Below, piece by piece: positions 11,401 to 21,900 of a stretch of 64,000 nt of DNA. This DNA is from Marthasterias glacialis (taxonomy: Eukaryota > Echinodermata > Asteroidea > Forcipulatida > Asteriidae). Numbering within the stretch: the first letter of the stretch is position 1; each line of letters begins with the position of its first letter. The stretch covers positions 6,758,001 through 6,822,000 of the forward strand of contig OU452228.1 of the NCBI GenBank assembly GCA_911728455.2, in the 5' to 3' direction. Below the pieces are notes generated by a model. The model did not search any database and was not told the origin of the DNA. It saw only the letters and a program-made list of their open reading frames with translations. Both the position numbers and the translations under genes were made by a program.

Positions 11401-14400
11401 TGAAGTAAAATACCTGATTGAAAAGTTAGAGTACTTTTGTGTCGATGTACATAGAAATGTTCTGTCTTTTTTTTCTTCTTTTCTTCAGGAAAATGGAGAG
11501 ATGGCATTATCAAGAACCGTGTCGTGTACCGACAATCTCTTGTCTGCAGTACAGGCTCTGGAGGCTCAGACACAGGTAAGAGAGGGGAGCAAAGAGACTT
11601 GTCCCCCCCGGGTCAGATGTCAAATGGGAAGGGGGGGCATGGACATCAAAGTTGGGGGGGGTTTACGCGTGTTTTCTGTGCATTGATCTAATGTTATGCC
11701 GAAGACATTCCTTGCCATCCCATTTAACTTTCACTGAACTAACTTGGTGCTGAATTTTTGTTAACCTTTCACTGGCTGACTGTTGAATCCAAACCCGCAA
11801 ACATCTTAGTTTGTTACTTGAGATGGTTTGCCAAGATTCTTTTTTTTTGTGTGCAGCTAGTTCAAGGGTCGGTCTTAGGCAGCAATTCAGTCCACCAAAT
11901 AGCCAGTATGCATGTCCCAGAAATGATCGGCGCGCAAACGATTCTGGGTGAAATCCAAGTCCAAACATCGGCAAACATCATGACGCGATGTTTTTGAAGC
12001 AATGCAGTACACAACACATAAAACTCCGCATAGTGACATGTAAACTGTAGCACGGCGCCCATCTTGGCAACTCGATTTCTGCAACTGGGTTTCCAGAGAT
12101 GCATTGCGGTGGCATGTTTCATCCGAAAAAGCTTGAGGGTCTCGTCACACAAGGCAAGTTTTAAAAGCACTTCAGTGGCACTGCATTCAAAAATAAAAAA
12201 ATTCAGTAGAACAAGAGACTTATTTTCTGATAGTGGTCTAATGCTATATCCCACAGAAAGTTATTTAAAAATTGCAATGTGAATGTTTTTCTCTTTGCCT
12301 GGCAAAGGTTGCCTGGCAAAGGTTGCCTGGCAAAGGTTGCCTGGCAAAGGTTGCCTGTAAATTGCCTGATGTGATGTGACCCTTAAAGACGCAGGCTCGC
12401 AGGCGTCGATCTTAAGAAAAAGGTGGGCAGGCCTTTCCTGGCCAAATCAGAGAAAGTGTACAAGGGCATGCAGGCCAAGCTGGTAGTGACAGTGCAATTT
12501 TTCTGAAGGGCATGCTGGCCAACTCGACAGGGCTTGAGGCCAATGGCCTTGGTGGCCTCGGTTAAGATCAAGGCCTGGGCTCGACACCATTACCCGACGC
12601 TATTTCTGTGGCACAAACAACTATGTACCGTACCTAGTTTTCGTATATCGCGTACGCCGGTCAAAGGTGATCTTTCGTGGCACGAATTTGTTTGTCGGGC
12701 GTTGACGAGCGTGCATCGACGAGCGTGCATCTTTAAGATGATGGGTTGGTTATGGTCTTAAAGTTATATTAAAATGAAGTAGGAAATCAAACCTGTACAG
12801 GAATTTATCTCTACCACTAATATTTTAATACATCTTTTGATAACCCTAGACTGGAATGGCAGCTCTCAGATCTTCGCAACAACAGTATGATCGGAAAGAA
12901 CAACTCTTCCGTCAAGCCCAGGATGCATTGTACAAAATGGCTGTAGGACAGAAGTCACCGATGGAAACGCCAAACGTGAGCTATAATCAGGGCCTAACTT
13001 CATGGCACTGCTTACCACAGATTTCTGCGCTTACTGCGCCCTGTAAAAAAGCATGCGATTCTGTGGGCTGTAGGTGCAGAATTCCACGGTAAAGCAGACC
13101 GGGGGGCAAGTTCTTCTGCTACGGGATTAGGGACAGTATGTTGTTTAAATCGAGTACAGTTGTTGTTTCTAACATCTGTGTGTTCTCGATAATTGTCAGA
13201 TTTCTTTGACCTGCGTCTGTGACCTCATGGAAAGAGATGAAGATGCAGTGGAGACAAAGAAGACCAAGCATGGAACCCTGAGGCGCCTGAGCAGTTGGCA
13301 GCGTGTTATTGGTGATCAGTGGGTTGTAGGTGTTGAAGTGTGTAACCAAACAGACAGGTTGGTAAATGAGTAACCTAACTACTGATCAAGACATTTTGCA
13401 TTTATTATACAAATTGAGATTTTGTAAGTTCTTGGATAGAAGTCACCAATGAACATTGATAATGTCTAAATCTAACATGAAGTCCAAAAGAACAGTTTTA
13501 AGTCGACTTTTTTTTTAAAATTCTTCAGGGGTGCTACCTTTTCTTACTGTAGGTCTGTCAATGTTTTCTTTAACTGATTTTATCATTGTGTTTTTGTATC
13601 CTTCCTGTGAAATTAAGAAATGAAATGAAATGAAATGAAACGGTGTATTTTCTGTTGCTTTCTGGTTTGATGTCTTGTAGGAACATTACGGACATATCTG
13701 CATCGCTCATTCCCATTGCCACTAACCGGACTGGTCTCCCCTCAGTCGCTACCTCAATCTGCAAATTCAAATCAGTAGCCTGCACGGCAGCCTCAACATG
13801 CACAATCTCCAACTCGTCAGGGTCGTCAACATCACAACAACAGAGAAAGGTAGATGAGCCGATGGGGAAGAAGCTGAAATCAGACCCCACGAAGAACTCG
13901 GACGGGATGGCTGTCTTGCAGCCTGGACTCACAACGACAGTGATAGCCGTTACAGGTATCCCAGACTTCCAGAGTGGGCCGATTGCCAAGTTTGACGTGA
14001 TGCTGAAGTGGAGCGAATTTTCCCCGAGCACCCTGGCAGAAGGAGACAATAGCCGGCCTGCATCACCACTGCAGACGAGCAGGGCTAATAGATTGCAAAG
14101 TTGTGGCCCTGTTGGTTTGCATGTTTCCGATCTTGTGACAGGAAAGTTGGAAGTAAAACCACTTGATGCAACAAGATCAGGTACTCAATCAATTCTCCCG
14201 ACAAGAAAATATAGGGAATGGCGTCCTCCTAGATGGAACCATGAATTTAGAGGCACCAATAAACTGTCTACCCTTGGCAGATGTAATAATCAGTACAAAA
14301 ATAGTACCATGCCCTACTTGGTAAATTGCTCAATAATGACATATAGTTTTACATTGGATTGTTATGATAAGAATACAAACATTCATATTGACCCCGTGCA

Positions 14401-16714
14401 CCAACGTCACTCACGGCTACTGGCTGCCAAGCTTGCCATTTGGGGAGTCAAATTGCACGTAAAAATTCAGGTAAGCGTGCAAACGCCCTGTCTTAAATGC
14501 GCACTTTATTGTATAACACTGGGACATTGATTCCCGAAATGGTGCGACCAAGATTATTGTGAAGACGACTACAGGTGAATTGGGTCACCAAGAGACAAAA
14601 TTCAAATAGACTTTAACACAACTTCATGTGTTTTATCAAATTCACGATATTTCGTGGCTCTCCCCGAAAGACAGAAAGAGCACACCGTTTGAAATGCTGA
14701 TGAGATGTTACGCCACCAGTAGGGTTAAATTTCATAAAGTGCCTCTTGGTCAAGCACAAAGCACACCAAAGAACTACAATTTTTGCTTAGCAGAAATTGG
14801 TTACCGGCAGAAATTGGTTACCAGTAGAAGTACCATGCAGCTTACATTGTTCACTCTAAATGGTCTTCCTGCCAATATTCGCTGTCGAGCACAAAAGTTG
14901 CACTTAGCAAAAGAGTACAAATCCTGCCTTGCAGAAATGGGTTTAACGGCTACAGCACAAATACCATACAATTTACATTGTCCTTGGCTGGTTTCCTGTA
15001 AATACTTGCTAAGCAAATAAACTGGTTAATTAAGTAATTTTTTTCTGCTGTGTGAGATTGGATGCTGGTCTTTTCACATCCCACATAACTCCATGAGATC
15101 GTGTCCATTTTGCCCACTGTGAACCTTCATAATTTTAAAAAGTTTGTCCTTATTTGACTTTGCAGAAAGTCGGTATAGCTGTGACATGCAAGCACTAGAT
15201 GCCATTCAGCTTGCTACATCTTTGATTGTGACGGCCAAGTGCAGCAATCTCCTGTGCCTGGACGGTCTCCTGAGAGGTCCCATGGGCTTCCAAAGTCTGA
15301 GGGGGAAGGAGCTGCTTTGTCCCCACGGGTTGCTCAGTATGATGAGGGTCCAGGTCCGGGCATCCGAGGGGCTATATAAGAGGAGAGTGGTTGTCCACAG
15401 CAGGTAAGATCCTCTTGCTTAGCTAGGAAATATAAATCTTGCTTAGCATGAACGGGTTACCAGGACAAATACCATGCGTTTTACATTGTCCTTGATTGGT
15501 TTCCTTCCAATTTCTGCTTAAAAGCTTGTAAACACTGCCATGTCACGTTTCCTGTATGCTGTGTCAACCAGGAATGCTGGTTCTCATTTCCGTAAAAGGG
15601 TCCAGTCTACTTTCATTTCAAGCCTCAACTTGATTTCAATGTGGGGAACTGTACCCTGTTCACGCTCCATTAGTCTATGGGGTCACTGCCACCAATCTAT
15701 AGGTGTTATTGTTTTCTAAAAGCCTTCTACCACAGTACAAGTTCAAGGCCTCGATCTTAAGAAAAACAAGGGGCAGGCCTTTGCTGGCCTAATCAGAGAA
15801 ATTGTACAAGGGCATGCTTGCCAAGTTGGTAGTGACAGTGCAATTTTTCTGAAGGGCATGCTGGCCAACTCGACAGGGCATGAGGCCAATGGCCTCGGTG
15901 GCCTCGGTTAAGATCGAGGCCTGAAGTTCACATCAAAATTCTTGAGTAACTCTTGGCAAGTTTGACTGAAAGTGGCTGGTAGTTCATTTCAATCTAACTA
16001 CATAAATAACCAGTACACCTGATATTGCGTTGCACCTGTTTGTACCCTTACATCTAGTACACTTTTACAAAGAGTCAAACCATATCAAGACTGCATCCCG
16101 ATTTCATACGTTACACACAAGAATTTTTGTGCGCACTGTGTGCTGAAATGAAATAATACAGCAATTATCACAAATGGGCCAGTGCAGGTTTCCAACACAG
16201 TCAAGATTGAATTACAGAAGGCAGTCCATAAGTGACAGAAAAGAGACGGTACCAACACAGTCTTCTGTCTTCATTTCAATACAGGGATCAATCAGACCTC
16301 CTCCTCTTCTGCCAGCACCTGTACCAGCTGCTACCTGATGATGTCATCATTAAGCCCCTCCCACCCGTCAACCAAGTCGAGGCTGCCATAGCAACGGCTC
16401 TAAAAGCCATTGACAAAGAACTGGCGGTTACATCCAAGCATCTGCACAAGCTATCCGTATCTTCGCCCATGTTACAGGGCCATGGCGTTCGACGAGGTGT
16501 TTCATCCGATGAGAATGGCTTGGAGAGTTGGAATGCTGGTATTAAGTTGAGAAAGATCAGAGGTGACTTTGAAGCAGAGAGGGAGAGACTGTTGAATAGG
16601 GATGCCCCTGTGGAGGTCGCCACTCCGGATGTGGCAGGAACGTTTAGACTGGAAGTGCTAGGCTTGAGGAACGTCACAGATGCAAGTGTCAGTGGTCTAG
16701 CTTGTGTACTATAG
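8438..16714 (+). CDS. FANCB: Fanconi anaemia group B protein (FANCB), 8 exons
   Basis: Known role: with FANCL and FAAP100, FANCB forms a core-complex module that ubiquitinates FANCD2-FANCI at DNA crosslinks in the nucleus. Exons: 8438-9517, 9867-10019, 11489-11575, 12850-12975, 13200-13357, 13681-14180, 15166-15403, 16285-16714. All phases join to 2772 nt (923 aa; human about 860). The start is the first ATG after an in-frame TAA. Similarity to vertebrate FANCB recalled from memory runs from middle to end: VCNVPFDDSC and CAVWRKSFE, VAAEW and SEQLLLL (exon 2), WQRVIGDQWVVGV (exon 5), CGPVGLHVSDLVTGKL (exon 6), RDQSDLLLFCQHLYQLLP (exon 8). The N-terminal part should be the beta-propeller; exons 3-4 are Q/E/R-rich and probably helical. 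Introns 1 and 2 need GC donors (GAG/GCATGT, GAA/GCAAGT). For intron 1 a GT donor at 9539 would keep frame but add seven residues. Confidence 0.9.
9611..9822. mobile_element. Possible MITE in FANCB intron 1
   Basis: Imperfect inverted ends: CTAGA followed by GGACTCC on the left, and GGAGTCC followed by TCTAG on the right. Inside is a perfect 15-bp stem with a 12-nt loop at 9653-9694 (GATTTTGACATTATC and its complement). It would occupy most of a 349-nt intron. No clear target duplication, so the boundaries are approximate. Confidence 0.4.
10037..10218. mobile_element. 182-bp MITE beside FANCB exon 2
   Basis: Terminal inverted repeats of about 18 bp (CAATAGACCTTCATCATG on the left, its near complement on the right), extending weakly to about 30 bp. 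It starts 17 nt after the end of exon 2, just beyond the proposed GC donor. A partial relative is at 27186-27275. No open frame, so nonautonomous. Confidence 0.7.
10393..10899. mobile_element. 507-bp piggyBac-like MITE
   Basis: Exact TTAA on both sides (10389-10392 and 10900-10903) and perfect 13-bp inverted ends AGAGGATGGGCCA. TTAA duplication is the hallmark of piggyBac-type insertion. It has no transposase frame. It sits in FANCB intron 2, opposite in nothing but orientation to the exon, and does not disturb coding sequence. Confidence 0.75.
11086..11344. mobile_element. hAT-like MITE, CAGTGGCGTAGCCA family, copy 1
   Basis: The ends are CAGTGGCGTAGCCAAGG and GGCTACGCCACTG, inverted. The same family recurs at 29197-29522 and 45758-45955. 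This copy is interrupted by a separate palindrome at 11243-11309 and has no clean 8-bp target duplication, so one end may be altered. It lies in FANCB intron 2. Confidence 0.65.
11243..11309. mobile_element. 67-bp palindromic micro-element, nested
   Basis: Two 33-nt arms around one central base, differing at only two positions. It begins GTAGCCCAGGTAGGACGT and ends with the complement. It is flanked by a perfect 8-bp direct repeat CCCCTCCT (11235-11242 and 11310-11317), which marks insertion into the surrounding hAT-like MITE. A 106-bp relative is at 50005-50110. Confidence 0.75.
12297..12356. repeat. 14-bp tandem repeat
   Basis: About 4.3 near-identical copies of GCCTGGCAAAGGTT in FANCB intron 3. 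Short and simple, so length variation between individuals is likely. Confidence 0.85.
12400..12577 (+). mobile_element. MITE, CAGGCCTCGATCTTAA family, copy A
   Basis: 178 bp in FANCB intron 3. The ends read CAGGCGTCGATCTTAAG and TTAAGATCAAGGCCTG. It is flanked by GGCTCG on both sides (12394-12399 and 12578-12583). The inside shares AGGGCATGCTGGCCAACTCG and a GGCCAATGGCC run with copies B and C. No coding capacity. Confidence 0.8.
13616..13640. repeat. TGAAA pentanucleotide microsatellite
   Basis: About five units of TGAAA ending about 40 nt before the acceptor of FANCB exon 6, in the region where the branch point and polypyrimidine tract should lie. Confidence 0.8.
15745..15923 (+). mobile_element. 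MITE, CAGGCCTCGATCTTAA family, copy B
   Basis: 179 bp in FANCB intron 7, closely similar to copy A along its length. It is flanked by AAGTTC on both sides (15739-15744 and 15924-15929). Right end TTAAGATCGAGGCCTG matches the family consensus; the first base of the left end is A rather than C. Confidence 0.8.
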
Positions 16715-16849
16715 CTTATGCTATGTCACCTTTGGGTCCCCCCCCCCACCCAATGGGCCTTATTTTGGACTGCAAGAGGGCGCCCTTTGGGGTAGATTGG
16801 GGGTCAAACAACAGAAATTGTATGGTTAACCAGATGCAATTAGACTTCT

Positions 16850-16855
16850 AATAAA
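16850..16855 (+). promoter_or_regulatory. FANCB polyadenylation signal (AATAAA)
   Basis: First canonical AATAAA after the FANCB stop codon, about 136 nt downstream, giving a short 3' UTR that clears the end of the convergent PFAS gene. A T-rich stretch follows near 16920. Confidence 0.6.
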
Positions 16856-17833
16856 ACTTTTGAGGGCTTTTGTTATTGACAGTTTTACAATGTAATCAGT
16901 GTAAGATGTTTGCCTGAATTTTTTTTATTTTTTAATGATTTGAGATATTTTTGTAAAATACGGCCGATTGGGAACCATTGGTATCCTAAATGGGCGTCTG
17001 GGTTCCGATCATGGTTACAGTAATAGTCTACCCCAAATGGGGTAGTTTGTACAGGGTGGAAGTTTACCTCAGTTGCAGTTAAAACATTTATTTTATATTC
17101 CAGAATTCCCGAAAACAATCGGCACTCGTTTTTTACGGATGTCGGTAGATGTTGTAGATGAGTCAACCTGGAGGAGAGGTTATAAATCTGAAATAATTTT
17201 TCAATTAAGCTATTTGTAATATGAAAGTTAGTTTATTTTATTTTTTCTCTATTCACCCTAAAACATGTTTTAGTCTTGTCCTGACATTATTTCCAAGAGA
17301 AAAAAAAAACCCAAATAATCTAAACACGCTTTACGATTAGAACTTTAGGATTTCAGTACTTACCACAGAATATATTCTGCTTTTCTCAGGAACTCATAAC
17401 CAAACAAAAAAATACAACAAAATCAACCAAGTTAATATCTCCACAAATTTCTGTTCCAGAAACCAATTGCAGAAGTTCGTTCACTAAAGTAACGCATCCA
17501 TAACTAAGAAAATATAGAAACTGTGATAATAACCTTTCATGGTTTCATCAACTTTGTTTTGTTTTGTATAAGTTAAAAAAAAACACAATCAAACATTAAT
17601 CATGTTATTTTGTATTTAGATTTGTAGCTGTTTTGTTTAAATGAGAACAATTTCAACACCTAATTAAATGGTACACCATTGACTTTCAGTTGAGTATATA
17701 AGTTAGACTTTTGTTTTCTAAACAAAATTTTAAAGTGCAAACTTGATTCTATTTAGCTGAAGCTGTGCTGACATTTTTGTTTAAAAATAAAAATCTTTTT
17801 TTTTTTCTAACAGTACTTAACATTAACATGTTA

Positions 17834-18110
17834 TAATAATAATTTGGGAGGCTAATCATCCTTTCTGGCAGCTGAGAAGCTGAGTTGCAAAGGACGCTGC
17901 TACAGTGTGTTTGAGCTGCAGGCATTCAAGGGTGACTTTGGCAGCCACCCACATCAACCCATATATGATCACGGAGCACAGCCAGAGATCGAATGTGCTT
18001 GAATTTTCCCGATAGCCTGGAGAAAACCAACACACAACTCTACTCACATATGGCCCTAGCCGGGAATCGAACCAGGGCCAGAGTGGTGAGAGGCGAGCGC
18101 TTTTATGTTT
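17834..18110 (-). mobile_element. tRNA-derived SINE, copy 1
   Basis: Read on the minus strand, the head has a pol III B box (GGTTCGATTCCCGGC near 18061-18075) and the tail ends AGCCTCCCAAATTATTATTAT. A second copy with the same body (GCTGAGAAGCTGA, GAGCTGCAGGCATTCAAG) is at 28011-28332. It lies between FANCB and PFAS, the rest of which (16860-18770) shows only AT-rich sequence. Confidence 0.75.
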
Positions 18111-18771
18111 TGGGGTTTACTTTCTTTTTTCTTGCAAGTTTTTTTGAATGAATACAGCATTTTAGTGCAAAGATTTCAGGACAACAAACCAGATCCAACC
18201 TACAAACTTGCTAATTATGTTTCGATGGAATCAATAAAAACTGCCATCATACAGAGCAAGTAAAAAAAGTGTTTTCGTTCAAGCAAGAAGTGGTAATGGC
18301 CTTGTGTTTCGACCCTAGCAGAATCGAAACATGACTTACCGAGTATGAGGCCCATAACATTTAAACAACGGGTCATTTTCAAAAGTTATTCCCTTTTTTT
18401 TTTTTTTTAATTAACTCGCTGACCACCAGTATAACAACCAAACTATACATAGTAGGATAAATACAATGCTTGCATTACTGTGCTGAAAGAAAAACAAAAC
18501 AAAAAACGCGGCAAGAAAACAACAGTTTCGGAATAAAATGGTCCCTACTTATCAGAGAAGTGTGTACAGCTATCACTAAATTTTAAGTTTTTTTTTTACA
18601 ACTTATACCATCTGATCCAGTTGGTTTAACTTGGGCTTTGTATCATGTAGATAGGCTTTATAAATAATGAATATCTTTTTAATGCTTCTGCTTGATTTGT
18701 GACTGCTTGTAAAATTTGATGTAATTCAGCCCCGGGCTGCCATTCATGCAAACAAATAAATAAATAAACCA

Positions 18772-18777
18772 TTTATT
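18772..18777 (-). promoter_or_regulatory. PFAS polyadenylation signal candidate (AATAAA)
   Basis: TTTATT on the plus strand reads AATAAA on the minus strand, about 217 nt beyond the PFAS stop codon. The surroundings are AT-rich and contain other near matches, so the exact signal used is uncertain. Confidence 0.45.
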
Positions 18778-18993
18778 ATTATAAATGGCTGCTTCTGTGC
18801 GTAGACTAGTTATGGACTAGGCACTGGTTACCAGCCAAAATGTTATGTGGTATACATTTGTTTACAACTGGTTCTCTGCTAATTCAAGGTTAGAATGATA
18901 CCGAGCCCCTGTTGCCAAGACTGAAAGAAAAACTATGCAAACAAATTATTTGCAACACTGACGACCTTCGTGTTACAGATTTATACGATACTT

Positions 18994-21900
18994 CTATACC
19001 TTCTGACAACACCAGGCACAGGCGTTCTTGAACATGCGCATCCACGGTGAGACTTTCAAATCTTGTTTCCAAGAGGGCGGCATCCATGCCCACTGCCATG
19101 TGAAGGTGCACCTCTCTGGGTGGGGCATGAGGGCTAGGTGCCGCCCATCTGGGGAGCAAAGGGCGGCTACGCCCAGTGGGGATCCGTTTGGGTTTAGTGG
19201 GTACTGGGTGGTTGGGTGCCCTTGGTCATCAACGTAGCGTATGGGGGCTAGGTGGTTCTGGGTGACTTCGTTTAGGAGGGCATCCGATGCAAACTTCATG
19301 TACCCTGGGTATTGTAAATGGAGAAAGGATAAGTATTTGGGTTTCAACTGCAAAACACATCTTTTGTCGATTGACACTAAATCTTTTTGTGAAAAAAAAA
19401 TTAAATGTCACTGAGTTACGATGCATTTTTTAAGTGTTTGCGGCGATAAAAAGAGAAACAATTTGTGTGAAATCACATGGAACTGGGCATAATTCATAAT
19501 CAAGAAAATAAATCCTTGAATTAAATTTAATTGTACATTAAAGCCCTAGCTCAGCATTGGTAAACTGACTGTAAATGCTGCAATTCGTTGCACAAATAAA
19601 GATATTTGTAATAAAACCAACCTGTGAAAATGTCAGCTCATTTCGTTGTTTCATTTGCGAGAAAACGGTAAAAATGCATTCAGCAATTTTGTACGCATTC
19701 TAATAGGCAGCATTTTCGTCTCACTGAGACAAAAACTCATTTTGGATCTTATTTCATTTACGATTTAAAAACGCTAACACTTCAGGCAGAAATATTTCAA
19801 GGAAAGTTTTCTACCATCATTATCTTTATACCATGTAAGGTATATGTAAATCTGTGAACATTCATGTTTTTTTCTTCTTTCCATTGTTGAGCTGGGGCTT
19901 TAACAAGAAGCTATACAAATTCTTTACTTCATTGTAGACTGTCCAATAACAAACAAATGGCATCATGACATTTACAGGAAATAAAGGAGACAATGTAACT
20001 AGTAAGAATGACAAATTTAATGCAGATCTTCATACCAAAGATTTCAATATGCAACAACTGCAATAAATTCCATGGAAAAAGGAACAGTAACAAAGTATTC
20101 ATGAACATGACTAAATTCACAAAGAAAAAAAAAAGGAAAAAAATCATTTGGAGCAAAAACAGAAATAGAAGAACTTCATCAACTTTAACCACTTGGCACC
20201 GAGATTTCATGCACGGGATTAATTTGTTTCAAGAATATGGTTATCACAATAAAAATCATGACTAAACCTGATAAAGAAAGCAAACCTCATAAAATGCTCA
20301 TAAAAGTTGGGTTCTCTTTCGAGTAAATATAGAACCTGATCACCGTGAATCGGCCGAACCCTTAGCCGTAAGCCACGGCTGATAATCATCCACAGCATGC
20401 TGGAACCTTGGACTTACCTCCAACATGCCGAATGCAATGATAAACAATCCTCGTTTGTACAAAAAAAGGATGAAGGTCTAGAATCAAAGATTACACAATA
20501 ACCCCAGGAAAAAGGGAGATTTCGGGCATGAATTCCAGTGCCCTCTGTCCCTCTTTGTACAGGGGGAAATGAAGCGTTGCACAGTGAGTGCATGCCTGTG
20601 CACGCTACACAATAGAAAGTCCAGGTGTACAAGCGTTCCAGACATGTTAATATTCCAGGTGTATACAAAAGCAGATCTACAAGACTTCCATTTGTGTGTC
20701 CAAATAAGTTGTGCGAGCATACCATCTTCCGGCCTTAACGAGTTAAGAAGAAAAACGAAACAGAGAATATTTTACCTTCACCATGAGCCACCCATATGCC
20801 TAGGATAGACCCCTCCATGCCCTGAAGTAGGATGGAAGGGCTCTGGTCTATCTCTACACTGACGAACCGTGATTCAAACCTCTCGGATTTGTTGTGTGTG
20901 AGGAAAACGCCCTGCTTGGAAGAGGCTGAATCTGAGTGGGAGGAGAGCGTCAATCATTCCAAATGTATCAGAGGAAATAAGCAGATAATTTCAAGACCAA
21001 CATTTACCAGGTATGGGGTTAACACATTAAGTACTCAGGCAGTGGCGATGCTACTGGATGAGGGCCAAGATAAAAAACCAACCGAAACACATGGGCAACA
21101 TGAATATCAACTGGGTACAATCTCCATTGGGGATGTCAATGCTATTGTTTCACCGCTCCTTGATTTTGCACGAACACAGCAATGCTGGTTCAACAGCACG
21201 ACGTCACAGGCGGGGGGGATTAAGTCGCATAACAACCCTTGGTATGTGCTATTCTCAGAAGAATCCTTTACTTATTTAATGGCCATAGTTGTTAGTTCTG
21301 TGCACACAGCGTTCGCTTAACTTCTTTTATTTCACAAACTTCTCTAGACAAAAGCATGTCTACACAGTGCTATTATGTTATTTCAGTCTGTCTTGTGGGA
21401 TAACATTTTTTACTTCTTGCCCACTAGGCCCTAGACTTCAGAACTCAGATATTTTATTGCCCCCCTCACCTACAAAAACAAAAACAAAACAAAACAACAC
21501 AAACAAACAAGCAAGCAAGAGAAGACAAAAAAAAATAAAAAATAAAAAATTCACTTCATCCTTATTTAATATCAAAGTAATGCTGTAACTGGGTTCTTTG
21601 TTACCTCCATTGATCTGTTCTTGTCCATGGTCCGGGGCCACCCAGCCCAGTAAGCCCATCAGCTGGCATCCGTTACAGACGCCCAATGAGAAGGTGTCAC
21701 TGCGCGCCCTGAAGGCATCAAACTGAGCGCGCACAGTAGGGTTGAACAGAATAGCCGCAGCCCAGCCTGAAGAAACAAAATGAAGAACCAACAAATATCT
21801 TCAGACAGTTTTGTAAAGAAGCCATTTGCGAGTAAGATTTGAATAACGTCTGGTACAATGACTTGCTTAGTCATAAGTGACTGTTTAAATTGGAATTCCT

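Noticed and set aside
13570..14049. 159-codon minus-strand frame
   Set aside because: It is the antisense shadow of FANCB exon 6, whose plus-strand frame has homology and proper splice sites.
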